From: Paenibacillus agaridevorans
GTDB taxonomy: Bacteria; Bacillota; Bacilli; Paenibacillales; Paenibacillaceae
Assembly: GCF_003112455.1 (NCBI RefSeq)
Contig: NZ_BDQX01000325.1
Coordinates: 28,070 to 72,648 of the forward strand
Reading direction: 5' to 3'
Length of the DNA stretch: 44,579 bases
Of the stretch, positions 34,352-43,475 are shown in pieces. Both the position numbers and the translations under genes were made by a program. Numbering within the stretch: position 1 is the stretch's first letter; each line of letters opens with the position of its first letter. The notes beneath the pieces are model-generated. The model saw nothing but the letters and a program-made list of their open reading frames with translations. It made no database searches and had not been told where the DNA came from.

Positions 34352-34532
34352 GCGGAACTGAGCGACGTTATTCTCGCCAAATCAACGGTTTCGGGTACCC
34401 TTACGGAACTGAGCGTGCTTATTCCAACCGAATCGCGCTCCATCTCCCTTGTCATCAACCAATAAAGTCTCTGAGTTCCGTAAGCCCTGCCTTTCCCCCT
34501 CCATACGATGAAATAAGGGCTCTGAGTTCCGT
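34352..34532. repeat. Four 21-bp elements, two direct and two inverted
   Basis: Elements RCGGAACTSAG + 5 bases + TTATT (21 bp each) occur on the plus strand at 34352-34372 and 34403-34423, and on the minus strand at 34461-34481 and 34512-34532. The two members of each pair start 51 bp apart. The first 11 and last 5 bases are nearly invariant while the middle varies. Confidence 0.8.
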
Positions 34533-34633
34533 CCCTCGCTATCGCACACGTACGCACGCCGTAGCGACAACGACTGAACTCTCGTCCACTCAGATTTCCG
34601 ACAAGCTCGGGAACTTATAAATTCTATTGTGGT

Positions 34634-34673
34634 AAATAAAACCGCCGGACGAATCGCCCTGGCGGTTTTATTT
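34634..34673 (-). terminator. Intrinsic terminator after the FecR gene
   Basis: AAATAAAACCGCC (34634-34646) and GGCGGTTTTATTT (34661-34673) are perfect 13-bp arms. On the minus strand the stem ends in TTTTATTT. It lies 50 nt past the stop codon of the 1598-residue protein. Confidence 0.88.
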
Positions 34674-34722
34674 GCTGTAGCGTTCGCGTACTATGACAGC
34701 GAAGCCCGTTATGCGCTACGAC

Positions 34723-37700
34723 TTACACGTTTGTGTCAATTTGATAATACTGCAGGGTGTACAACGCTTCCGGCAGGGTGCTGTAGGAGTTTGTGCGTAG
34801 ATATCCCCACATCCCCTGGCCGGATTGAAGTATTGCTGCCGGCGGGATACCTATAAACTCCAATATGGATTCGAATTCAGGCTTTACCGCGTTATAATCG
34901 CTCGCAGCCAAAAATTCATTTAAATCCGCCAGCTTCGCATTCAGCATGTCCTCGTAAGCCGTGATGGAGGAGTCGTATCCGCCATACGGCTCACCATTTG
35001 TTAATAGATTTAGTACTTTTCCGCCGTTGTCAATCAAACGAATACGACCTGCATTGCTGTATACGCTCATATTTTCAATGACAGCTCCCTCGGAAAGGTA
35101 GATATCCCGATAGGAAGGCGGCATCTCCTCGTTGCCCATCCACTGAGTCTCATCGTACAAATCAACGGCCTTGGATGCTCCAGCCAATTCCAACACACCC
35201 GGTCCGTTCACGTATATCATGGTGTTCTCTCCCGCCGGCAAAGTCTGCAACACTAGTCTCGCTTCATTCGGGTCGCGAACATCGATTTTAACCTTAACAG
35301 TCAAACCGTTCATGATCAGGCCTCCGCCATCGCCGGAGCTCACATCTCGAACGATGATCCATGGGGTCCCTTCTTGTTGCCCGCCTTCAAAGCGCACGCC
35401 GTCGCCCAACACAAGCGAGCCATTTGGGATATCGACAGTCAGTTCTCCAGCAATGACGACATTTTGTAAAGTGTATGTTCCGCTGCCGCTTCCCCGAATA
35501 GTCAAGGACCCTACCGTTGCCGGCTGCTCAGGATCGGTTGGACCTAACATTTTGTTCTCATTGCCGTACACGAATTGCGTTACATACCAATTATCGTTCC
35601 ACTCCGCCTGGACAGGCTCTTCGATCGTAAAGGACAGATCCGCTACGTCTTCGTATAATCCAACGACCCCGCTCTCCCAATTTTCCCCATACTGGAAGCC
35701 GCCATGGACGATTACGCTGGCCTCTCCCGGATGGAAGGCGGTCATGTCCCAATCGAGCATTTCTCCACACTCGTAAGGCATTTCGATGATGCAATCAAGT
35801 CGCTGATTGATCGGATAATAACGCTCGATGACTTCATCTCCGAATGTCTGACGGATCGTAACGCCGCTGGCCTGGCGGAACCAGTCCGGCCAATCGAACC
35901 GTTCGTAACCTTCCGACCAATCGCCTTCTCCTTCACCGCCTTGTACTGGAGCAGGAATAAAGCCGCTATATACAAAACGGAATGGCTGCCCATAAGGCGT
36001 ATCCTCAATCGCGAGCTCCTCTTCCTCGAAGCCGGGCGGAATGTTCGGCAGTTCGTTCCAGCTCCTCATCAAGTCTCTAATATCGAGCAGGGAGTTGATA
36101 TAGCTGCCTTCACTGTAGAATTGTCCTTCCAGGAACAGCAAGTACAAATACGACAGACGGTGGGCCAACTGAAATCCCGCCGCTTCAAGCGCCTGCTTGA
36201 ATTCGGACAAATCGTCGACATCATTAAATCTGATGTTATTGCCTGCGTTAATAATATCTTCCTTAATCTGTTCAATTTGATCCTGCGCCGCAAAAACCGA
36301 ATCGGTTGCCCCCACCTCCTGGCCAAATCCGATGTCTAGCAATATGCCCTGCAGGTCCAGTTCGACTCCTGGGGCGTTAATCTGAAGCCGTGCCATCACT
36401 TTGGCATCAGGGGCAATACGCAGCGAAGCAGCCGTAGCATTCGGCGTAACAATTACATCTTCTTGGTACACGCCGCTCAACAGCACTTCGCCGCCGCCGG
36501 ATATCTGCAAGCTGCCGGCGCTCGCCACCTCTTCCAGACGAATAGCAGCCCCGTCGGAATCTCGCAATTCAATCATGCCGTCATGCTGCGCGGAGCTGGC
36601 AAAGCCTGCGCCCGCCGCTCCCGGCGGATCCTCGTCCGGCTCCGTCACTACAACCAATGGCCTAACCCCGCCGCCTGTCGCAAAATTTCCCGAAATGCCG
36701 TCAATGTACGTATTTCCCGTTACCGTGACCGAATCCTCCAGCACGACGCTGCCAGCTGGCAAATCAATAATCAGGTCACCCGCAACGGACAGATTACGCA
36801 ACGTATAGGTCCCGCTGCCGTCTCCGGCAAACCTCAGATTTCCCGGCACCTTCAGCAGCAATTCGGATTCGGACGAAGGACCGAACTCCCGATCCTCCGT
36901 GCCCATTACCGCTTGCGTAACCAATTCCATGTCGGTTAGATCTGTCTCGCCGTTCAGCCAATCCGCAGGCGACAGCACAAACGAATGGATGACATCGTCG
37001 AATCGTCCGTTTGCTGTCAGCCTCAAGGTGTAGCTGCCTGCACCTGTTTCCTCAAAGATGGAGCCGTCCAGCTCGAGACGACCTGCGTTGAGCGTCGCCA
37101 GACCGAAGTCTTGTCCTTCCACCGCATTTACGGCAACCGTGCGCAGCGGATCGCCTTCTGTTGATGATTCATGGTAAATACGAACCTCGTATACTCGCTC
37201 AACCCATTCCTGATAGTCCGGGTCTTCTCCGTCAAAAGTGAAGGACATGATCGGCATCTCGACATAAAGCTCGCCTCCCGTCTCCAACACCGGGCCTGGT
37301 TCTTTCAGCTCCAGCACCTCGGCAATCGCTGCCGACGCCAGCTCCCATGTAGCGAAACCGGCGCTGCCCTGCTGATTATTGCGCCTTGAGAGCAGTTGCT
37401 CGGCATGCCATAAATACGCGCCCGTATATTCGCCTTCTTGCAGGAATGCAAGAACAGCCTCGGCATCCGCTGCCTGGTTCAGACGGCTGAGCTTCGCATT
37501 GTCCAGAATGTCCTGATCCACCTCAATACCGGGGCCCGGCACGATTTGGCCGACTTTGTTCGATGCATCGGCAAGCGTGAATCCGTCCGCGTTTATTTCT
37601 AACGTTCCGGTAAAGATGGCGGTGGAATCTACCGTCATTGTCACATTCGGCACATTGACTTGCACCGTGCCTGTAAATTGTCCTTTCAGGACAATCGACG

Positions 37701-39519
37701 CGGCGTTCCCCTCAATAATCACTTCTCCATTGTAGCTGCCTTCGAGCACGATCGTTCCGGAGCCCGTAATGCGAACCGTGCCTCTGCCGGCATTCCCCTG
37801 CAGAATGACGCGAGCGCCATTATTACTGTCCTGCACCTCGATGGCGCCTTCATGAAACGCGGAGCTGTCGAATGTGTTCGACGCCACATCCACAATCGTC
37901 GTTGTGCCTGCTACAAAGACCGAATCCAGCAGCACGACGCTGCCGTTCGGAACCGTGACGGACAAGTTGCCCTCAATCCTCATATTGCGAAGCGTATAGA
38001 CGCCGGTCGCCGTGTCGTCACCGACAATCGTCAGATTGCCTTCAACCGTTACTAAACCTTCAACAGGTCCGTAAATGGCGTCCGCACTCCCGCTAACCGC
38101 TTGCTCCAGCGGACCCGTTATCTCTCCCGGCTGATTAATCGCCGGAGGCGTAGGGGTCGGCGCAGGCGTGCTCGGAGTTCCGGCATTGGTCGACGCCGGC
38201 GTTGGCGTAGGTACGCCTGCCGCTTCCTCCAGCTTTTTCTTCGCCTCCAGGAAAGCCTTGAGCTTTTCTTCCTCAAGCTTCTTCAGGTACTCTTCCTCCG
38301 CTTTTCTCTTCTGCTCCTCCAGTATCTTTTGATTGGCCTCCTGCTTTTGGCGCGCCTGCTCAGCCAGCTTGGCCAGCAGCTCCTGCTGCTTCTTCTGCTG
38401 CTCCGCCAAAGCCTGTTCCTGCTGCTGCTTTAACCGATCCCGCTGCTGCTTCAATTGCTCGGCCAGACGCTGCTGTTCTTTCTCCTTGTCCGTCAGCACG
38501 GGCTCCTTTGCATTGTCGAGATCGATTTTTTTGTCGAGGCTGCGATTGGCTTCCTCCACCAGCTTCCGAATGGCGTCCGCATCGACCTTATTCTGCTTGA
38601 TCGCTTCTTTAACCGCGTTCGCCACAAAATGTTCGAGATTTTGGCGGACGCGTTCCAGGTCATCTATCGACTTGATATTTAAGCCGTCCGCTTTCTCCGG
38701 ATCAAGACTGTTGTTGGGGCCAAGTCCTTGGCGCAATCGCTCCAGAAGCTCTTCATTCTCCTTGTCGATCGCCGCCTTGTTCCTGATAATCGCCTCAATG
38801 ACGCCGGGTCCGGCACCCTGCACAAACTGCTCCAGATTGACGAATACAACCTCATCCTTCTCGGACTGTTTCTTCTCGTCGAAATACGTATTCAACATCT
38901 GGCTCGGATAGATGGTAGACGGCCTATCGTCATTCTTGCCGTTGTTTTTAGAGAATACCTCTCCGACCCCCGAAGCGATCATGAACATCGATTCTCCGGT
39001 TAGCGGATCGACCGTCACAAACAGGTTGGTGCCGCGCACGCCCATGACCGCCGTCGGCGTCTCGACCTCGAATTCATCCTCGGTAGAGACAAGCGTGCTT
39101 GCCTTTACCCACATACTGCCCGTCCACAGCGTAAAATTGGATTTTTTCTTGCCGCTCGCATCGCGCAGCTCGGATATGTACAGCGAAGAGCCTCCGCCTA
39201 ACGTCGCTTCGTCCGAGCGATCCTGCACCCTGATCGTCACGCTCGATTTATCGCCCGTTTTCAGATGATCTCCGGCATTAAGCGGCATATCCTTGTACGC
39301 CTTAAAATATTTTTTGCCCCCTGCTTTCTTGACCTCGACGGTGCCCGAAACGGACACGATGCTCGCAATGCGAACAGAAGCCGCCGCGGCGCGCTCGCCT
39401 ATCGGGGCCAGCGCCACGCTCGCCAGCAAGGTAAGAAACAGGACGACTGCAACAAAGGAGACGCCCCTTCCAAAGGAATTCCTTACGCCGGCATGGACTG
39501 ATCGTTCGCTTAAACGCAT
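34723..39519 (-). CDS. Giant secreted FecR-domain protein with three internal repeats
   Basis: A 1598-residue exported protein. The signal peptide (about 1-47) ends near GERAAAA. A FecR domain (about 50-200; GDHLKTGDKSSVTIRVQD, VETPTAVMGVRGTNLFV) is followed by a helical Gln/Lys/Glu-rich coiled coil (about 340-435) and a Pro/Thr linker (436-465). Three large units then follow, starting near 470, 866 and 1313. Each begins with a QAVxG...GP motif, then a beta-rich part with SGTYTLRN-type, IPNGSVVL-type and VxG motifs, and ends in an alpha-helical segment. The beta parts look like a solenoid. There is no TM anchor after the signal. GAGGAG lies 9 nt before the ATG, which is 3 nt after the stop of the NHL/stalk gene, so they form an operon. 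FecR domains are known from anti-sigma/iron signalling and from carbohydrate- or peptidoglycan-related surface proteins; the function here is unknown. Confidence 0.88.
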   Translation of the reverse strand: MRLSERSVHAGVRNSFGRGVSFVAVVLFLTLLASVALAPIGERAAAASVRIASIVSVSGTVEVKKAGGKKYFKAYKDMPLNAGDHLKTGDKSSVTIRVQDRSDEATLGGGSSLYISELRDASGKKKSNFTLWTGSMWVKASTLVSTEDEFEVETPTAVMGVRGTNLFVTVDPLTGESMFMIASGVGEVFSKNNGKNDDRPSTIYPSQMLNTYFDEKKQSEKDEVVFVNLEQFVQGAGPGVIEAIIRNKAAIDKENEELLERLRQGLGPNNSLDPEKADGLNIKSIDDLERVRQNLEHFVANAVKEAIKQNKVDADAIRKLVEEANRSLDKKIDLDNAKEPVLTDKEKEQQRLAEQLKQQRDRLKQQQEQALAEQQKKQQELLAKLAEQARQKQEANQKILEEQKRKAEEEYLKKLEEEKLKAFLEAKKKLEEAAGVPTPTPASTNAGTPSTPAPTPTPPAINQPGEITGPLEQAVSGSADAIYGPVEGLVTVEGNLTIVGDDTATGVYTLRNMRIEGNLSVTVPNGSVVLLDSVFVAGTTTIVDVASNTFDSSAFHEGAIEVQDSNNGARVILQGNAGRGTVRITGSGTIVLEGSYNGEVIIEGNAASIVLKGQFTGTVQVNVPNVTMTVDSTAIFTGTLEINADGFTLADASNKVGQIVPGPGIEVDQDILDNAKLSRLNQAADAEAVLAFLQEGEYTGAYLWHAEQLLSRRNNQQGSAGFATWELASAAIAEVLELKEPGPVLETGGELYVEMPIMSFTFDGEDPDYQEWVERVYEVRIYHESSTEGDPLRTVAVNAVEGQDFGLATLNAGRLELDGSIFEETGAGSYTLRLTANGRFDDVIHSFVLSPADWLNGETDLTDMELVTQAVMGTEDREFGPSSESELLLKVPGNLRFAGDGSGTYTLRNLSVAGDLIIDLPAGSVVLEDSVTVTGNTYIDGISGNFATGGGVRPLVVVTEPDEDPPGAAGAGFASSAQHDGMIELRDSDGAAIRLEEVASAGSLQISGGGEVLLSGVYQEDVIVTPNATAASLRIAPDAKVMARLQINAPGVELDLQGILLDIGFGQEVGATDSVFAAQDQIEQIKEDIINAGNNIRFNDVDDLSEFKQALEAAGFQLAHRLSYLYLLFLEGQFYSEGSYINSLLDIRDLMRSWNELPNIPPGFEEEELAIEDTPYGQPFRFVYSGFIPAPVQGGEGEGDWSEGYERFDWPDWFRQASGVTIRQTFGDEVIERYYPINQRLDCIIEMPYECGEMLDWDMTAFHPGEASVIVHGGFQYGENWESGVVGLYEDVADLSFTIEEPVQAEWNDNWYVTQFVYGNENKMLGPTDPEQPATVGSLTIRGSGSGTYTLQNVVIAGELTVDIPNGSLVLGDGVRFEGGQQEGTPWIIVRDVSSGDGGGLIMNGLTVKVKIDVRDPNEARLVLQTLPAGENTMIYVNGPGVLELAGASKAVDLYDETQWMGNEEMPPSYRDIYLSEGAVIENMSVYSNAGRIRLIDNGGKVLNLLTNGEPYGGYDSSITAYEDMLNAKLADLNEFLAASDYNAVKPEFESILEFIGIPPAAILQSGQGMWGYLRTNSYSTLPEALYTLQYYQIDTNV

Positions 39520-39522
39520 AAC

Positions 39523-41196
39523 CTACAGCTCCTCTCCATCTGTTATCGGACTGCGAATGATGACCGTACGCGACGCGGCATGCCATTGCACATCCAATTC
39601 TATCAATTCGCTAATATAGCGGACCGGAATATAAGAGACGCCGTTCTGGACGAACGGAGCGGCATCCAGCATGACCGCCTCCGCTTCTCCGCCATTCCTG
39701 CGAACTTCGGCTTCCTTGCTGTCCAGCTGGAGCGTGATGTCCAGTTGCCCCTTCCGCAGCAGTACCTCGCGGGTATCCGGCTTATAGTCGACCTCGTAGC
39801 CAAGCGATTCGGTGACCGCCCGCACCGGGGCGAATGTTCTGCCGGCCAACAGTTTGGAAGGCGTCTTGAGCTCCTCCGCTGCCGCGCCGGTCACGATCCG
39901 TACCGACGTATCGCCCTCCCGCCGCTCCGGCAGACGAAGAAGCGATATGGAACGAATGCGGTTATTGTAGCTGTCCGCCGCCAGCAGCTCGCCGCCCGGA
40001 GCAAGCGCCACCGCGGAAGGCGCCTGCAGAGCATGGCTGCTCTCGATGCCGTCCAGCCAGCCGCGCACCGAGTCGCCCGCTCCCGCGATCGTGGATACTT
40101 TGCCTTCATATAAATAACGTATCGCGTGATTCAACGAATCGGCGATGATCAGCCCGCCCTCTGGCGTAACCGCTAGACCTCGCGGAAAGCTAAAGCGCGC
40201 ATTGGCCGCCGCTCCGTCTGCATACCCTGCGGTCGCATAGATACTTCCCGCCTCGAAATCCGGCGTGCCGTCCGGTTTGCCTCCGGCTACCGTGGACACT
40301 GTGTTGCTCGAGAAATCGATATAACGGATCAATTGATTGCCGGTATCGCTGACATACAGATTGCCTTTGGCATCCAGCGCAAGGCCGGAAGGTTCATTAA
40401 ACAGTGCCTGTGCCAGCTTGCCGTCGCGATAGCCGCCGCTCTCAACCAAGAGCCCCGGAATAATCTCGCGCCCCGCTGTCGGCGACTCGTTTAACGTCGT
40501 TACGTTGCCGTCCGGCGCGATGCGGCGAATGAGATGATTAAGCGAATCCGCGACGTATATGTTGCCGCGATCGTCAACGGCCACCGCCTGCGGGTAGTGG
40601 AACGCCGCGTCCTTGCCGCGGCCGTCCGCATCGCCGATCACGCCGTTGCCCGCCAACGTCGTCAGACGGCCTCCGGGCGAAAGCTTGCGGATCGCATGAT
40701 TGCCGGCATCGGCAATATACAGATTGCCAGAGGCATCCGCCGCAAGCCCGACCGGCTCGTTAAGAGCCGATTCCCCGGGGAGCCCATCGTTATATCCCCC
40801 GATTGGCCGATACAGCTCGTTCGTCAGAAACTTCAGTCCGGCTGCGGTGCTGATCTTGCCGCCCGTCAACTTCCTTATCTGATGGTTGTCCGTGTCGGCT
40901 ATGTATACCGTCCCGTCCGGCAGCGCGGCCACGCCTTGCGGGGCTCGCAAAGAAGCGATATCCGCAGCGGCGTCCCCGTCGCCCGGCTCTCCCGAGCCTG
41001 CCAACGTGCCGACCTGAAGCAACAGCTGCCCTTCCTCGCCTCGCACTCCGTCCTTAATGCCGAACGGCTGCTGTCCCGCCGCAGACGCAGCAGCAGGAGC
41101 CATCGACAGCCCCCAGGCCAGCGTGACCCCAAGCAACGCCGTTCCCCACTTTCGCGACATACGGCTAAAGTTCTCTGCCCTATCTCTCATATGCAT
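39523..41196 (-). CDS. Secreted NHL-repeat protein with C-terminal stalk domain
   Basis: A 557-residue exported protein. Signal peptide with cleavage near residue 40 (AAASAAG). About six NHL beta-propeller repeats follow at about 80-420; typical units are GVAALPDGTVYIADTDNHQIRKL, split here as PDGTVYIADTDN / HQIRKL, then ASGNLYIADAGNHAIRKLSP and KGNLYVSDTGNQLIRYID. The C-terminal 110 residues (TFAPVRAVTESLGYEVDY and SYIPVRYISELIELDVQW) are the copper-amine-oxidase-like stalk domain common in Paenibacillus surface proteins. GGAGG lies 9 nt before the ATG. It is the first gene of an operon with the giant FecR protein. It probably binds protein or polysaccharide outside the cell; no enzymatic motif is visible. 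Confidence 0.9.
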   Translation of the reverse strand: MHMRDRAENFSRMSRKWGTALLGVTLAWGLSMAPAAASAAGQQPFGIKDGVRGEEGQLLLQVGTLAGSGEPGDGDAAADIASLRAPQGVAALPDGTVYIADTDNHQIRKLTGGKISTAAGLKFLTNELYRPIGGYNDGLPGESALNEPVGLAADASGNLYIADAGNHAIRKLSPGGRLTTLAGNGVIGDADGRGKDAAFHYPQAVAVDDRGNIYVADSLNHLIRRIAPDGNVTTLNESPTAGREIIPGLLVESGGYRDGKLAQALFNEPSGLALDAKGNLYVSDTGNQLIRYIDFSSNTVSTVAGGKPDGTPDFEAGSIYATAGYADGAAANARFSFPRGLAVTPEGGLIIADSLNHAIRYLYEGKVSTIAGAGDSVRGWLDGIESSHALQAPSAVALAPGGELLAADSYNNRIRSISLLRLPERREGDTSVRIVTGAAAEELKTPSKLLAGRTFAPVRAVTESLGYEVDYKPDTREVLLRKGQLDITLQLDSKEAEVRRNGGEAEAVMLDAAPFVQNGVSYIPVRYISELIELDVQWHAASRTVIIRSPITDGEEL

Positions 41197-41270
41197 TTCT
41201 CACAACCTCCAGACTCTTATCTACTATCCTTATTGAAATCTATCGCGAAATAAACAGGATGACATCTATC

Positions 41271-41316
41271 TAGGGCGTGTCTGAATACTCCTGAGCGGGT
41301 TTTCAGACATGACCTA
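41271..41316. repeat. 46-bp near-perfect palindrome resembling paired IS ends
   Basis: TAGGGCGTGTCTGAA (41271-41285) and TTCAGACATGACCTA (41302-41316) are complementary at 13 of 15 positions around a 16-base centre. Both ends carry TA. The arms remind me of terminal inverted repeats of insertion sequences, but no transposase is present. It lies between two divergently independent minus-strand genes. Confidence 0.6.
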
Positions 41317-41433
41317 ATTGTACAACAAATTTCGACGTTATTTTCGAAAAATATCTTTAAGCATTCCCGAATTATACCACCAATGCGCTACCCCTGACTG
41401 TAACCCCGATTACAATATTGAAGCTTCAAAAGA

Positions 41434-43227
41434 TTATTGGGCAGACTTCAAATCTACCACCTCATAAAGCTTGACGGGCACGCTTTTGCCTTTCATCATC
41501 CGCTCGCCGATGCAGTTGTACACGAAGCTCCCCTTCGTTCGCTCGTACGTCTCCTCCGATACCAGAATCTGGTTGGGCTGCGTATTGGACTCGATTCGCG
41601 CGGCGATGTTGACGTTGTCGCCAATCGCCGTATAATCAACCCGCAGGAAGGAGCCGATATTGCCGACTACGACCATCCCGGTATTGACGCCGATGCCGAC
41701 GCTCACCGTGATGCCGTGTTTCTCCTCGATCGTGCGCCGTACTTCCTTCATCGACTCCTGGATATCCCATGCCGTCCGCACGGCGCGATACTCATGATCC
41801 GGCACATCAAGCGGAGCATTAAAAATAACCATCGCGGCGTCGCCGATAAACTTGTCAATCGTCCCCTTGTTGTCGAGCGCCTTGCGCGTAATCATATCGA
41901 ACATCGTGTTCAGGAAGTCGAGCACCTGCTCCGGCGGCAGCTTCTCCGACAATGTCGTAAATCCGCGAATGTCGAGGAACAGAATCGAAAGCTCCTTGTT
42001 AATGCCGCCCAGCTTGATCTCCTGGTCGCTGCGGGCGATTTCGCGGACCAGATCCGGCGAGAGGTAACGCCCGAATTGCTTCGTAATAAAGTTTTTTTGC
42101 TTGTTCTCGAGGAACGACTTCAAGGTAATATTGACCAGGTAACTTAGCAGCAGCACGACCAGCGGCTCCACGGCGTTAAAGTGCCAATCCAGCCATTGGA
42201 AGGAGGCGTATTGCGCGGCCAACAGAGCTAGCGCCGTTCCTGCGGCCAACAGGCTTCCCGTCATCGTGCGGAAACGCCACGCCACCAGCGGCATAAGCGC
42301 AAACATCAGGAGCGAGATCAGCGAAATCCAAAGGCCGTGCAATTCCCGGATCGTCTCGCCTTGAAGCAGCTGGTGCAAAATATTGCCGTGCACGTACACC
42401 AGCTTCATCTCGCTCTCCACCGTTGTTGCGCCCGTATCGTAGCCGACCGCCGTAAAGCCGACCAGCACCAGCATGTCGTCGAAATTTTCCGCAGGGAAGT
42501 TGCCGTTATACACATCGACAAACGGCACCGTCCAGAAATCACCGGACACCATGTTGTAATCGATCAAAATTTCATCTCTTGCATTCATATCAAGGAAAGG
42601 CTCGACATCGGCTTCGGCCATGCGGGCCATCTGCAGCGCCAGCGACGGCATCGGCCCGTCGTCCGGCTGTCCGAGCTGCAGCAGCGTGCGGCGTATAACG
42701 CCGTCCTTGTCCAGCCGCGCGTTAATATGCGCCCGATCCGTATGCTCGGCGAACATCGGAATGGGATGCACCCATTCCTCGGGTTGCAGCAGCGACTTGT
42801 CGGACGCCCCCTCCAGCGAACGCGAGAATTCACTCTCCGTATTGGCGTAGGATGGCAAAATAATGCCGTCATGCCGTTCCAGAGCTTCGGCGAACGCCGC
42901 ATCCGCCTCCGGCGCGCTCTCCGATGTAAACAAAATATCGAAGCCCACAGCGGCAGGTTCCGTCTCGGGCGTATACATATGATCGAGCAGCGTTGCATAT
43001 TTATCTCTCGTCCACGTATTAAAGGCGCCCAGTTCCTGCAGCGTATATTCGTCTATGGCGACGACTATAATACGCTCGTCGGGCATCTGCGACTTCGACT
43101 GCGTCATATTGTAGCCGAATAATGCCCGGTCGAGGGGCAGCAGAAACTCCATAAGCATCAGCAGGCACATGACGAGCAGCACCCCCGCATTGCCGATCAG
43201 CGCCAGCTTGCGCGCCGTTTTTTTCAT
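41434..43227 (-). CDS. CHASE2-domain adenylate cyclase
   Basis: A 597-residue membrane class III nucleotide cyclase. TM1 lies at about 10-32, then an extracellular CHASE2 sensor (about 40-290; IIVVAIDEYTLQELG, VGFDILF, ILPSYANTE), then three TM helices (about 297-370). The cytoplasmic catalytic domain (about 400-590) has both metal-binding Asp residues (LFLDIRGFTTLSE and DKFIGDAAMVIFNAP), the adenine-selecting Lys (TIDKFIGD) and Asp (YTAIGDNVN), and the Asn/Arg pair NIAARIES. It should therefore make cAMP. GGGAG lies about 11 nt before the ATG. It stands downstream of no gene on its strand and is divergent from a GAF/HD-GYP gene. Confidence 0.93.
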   Translation of the reverse strand: MKKTARKLALIGNAGVLLVMCLLMLMEFLLPLDRALFGYNMTQSKSQMPDERIIVVAIDEYTLQELGAFNTWTRDKYATLLDHMYTPETEPAAVGFDILFTSESAPEADAAFAEALERHDGIILPSYANTESEFSRSLEGASDKSLLQPEEWVHPIPMFAEHTDRAHINARLDKDGVIRRTLLQLGQPDDGPMPSLALQMARMAEADVEPFLDMNARDEILIDYNMVSGDFWTVPFVDVYNGNFPAENFDDMLVLVGFTAVGYDTGATTVESEMKLVYVHGNILHQLLQGETIRELHGLWISLISLLMFALMPLVAWRFRTMTGSLLAAGTALALLAAQYASFQWLDWHFNAVEPLVVLLLSYLVNITLKSFLENKQKNFITKQFGRYLSPDLVREIARSDQEIKLGGINKELSILFLDIRGFTTLSEKLPPEQVLDFLNTMFDMITRKALDNKGTIDKFIGDAAMVIFNAPLDVPDHEYRAVRTAWDIQESMKEVRRTIEEKHGITVSVGIGVNTGMVVVGNIGSFLRVDYTAIGDNVNIAARIESNTQPNQILVSEETYERTKGSFVYNCIGERMMKGKSVPVKLYEVVDLKSAQ

Positions 43228-43475
43228 AGAAACGCACTCTCCCTGCCATTGTTAATATTCTATCTATCATTGTAAACTAGTTTTACATTTTCCGACATTC
43301 CCCAAAGTTAACTTGTTGCAAGCTTTTACACGAACTTACCAAAGATGACATCTTTGTCGAAAGTCCTCGAATAAACAGAAATTTCGCTGCAAATAAACAG
43401 GAATTAACCCCTTCGGGAGCGAATGTCTATGGAACAAAAAATGGAACAAAAGCGGAAGGAATGAGGTGAGCCCTC
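43228..43475. promoter_or_regulatory. Divergent control region of the cyclase and HD-GYP genes
   Basis: A 248-bp region. It contains the palindrome AAAGATGACATCTTT (43341-43355), a TGTCGAA heptamer (43355-43361) and AATAAACAG twice (43370-43378, 43392-43400). AAATAAACAGGA and GATGACATCT also occur upstream of the NHL gene at 41248-41259 and 41258-41267. A short ORF of 11 codons with two copies of ATGGAACAAAA begins at 43429. Confidence 0.45.
43429..43464 (+). other. Possible 11-codon upstream ORF
   Basis: ATG GAA CAA AAA repeated as ATG GAA CAA AAG, ending in TGA at 43462-43464 (MEQKMEQKRKE). GGGAG lies about 12 nt upstream. It ends 11 nt before the GTG of the HD-GYP gene in another frame, so it could be a leader peptide; it could equally be chance. 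Confidence 0.25.

Larger units (their letters stand above)
33923..34722. other. 800-bp gene-free region with two repeat families and terminators
   Basis: There is no coding sequence with a ribosome site in this convergent gap. It contains the operon terminator (33965-33996), four AGAGGG-type inverted repeats (34052-34238), four 21-bp CGGAACT elements (34352-34532) and a second terminator (34634-34673). The short stretches between them carry nothing I recognise. Confidence 0.7.

Noticed and set aside
34052..34532. Regularly spaced repeats looking like a CRISPR array
   Set aside because: The repeats are two different families, only four copies each, diverge between copies, and half of the second family is inverted. 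No cas genes are in the window.
38101..38911. Plus-strand Leu/Ser/Cys-rich open frames under the coiled-coil region of the FecR gene
   Set aside because: They result from the Lys/Gln/Glu-rich repeats on the minus strand read backwards; no ribosome site or domain.
43355..43361. TGTCGAA as Spo0A box (also at 30533-30539)
   Set aside because: A single 7-base match is expected by chance several times in a window of this size; no supporting second box or spacing was found.
43429..43464. Alternative ATG start for the GAF/HD-GYP gene
   Set aside because: This ATG is in another frame and hits TGA after 11 codons; GTG at 43476 fits the GAF/HD-GYP frame.
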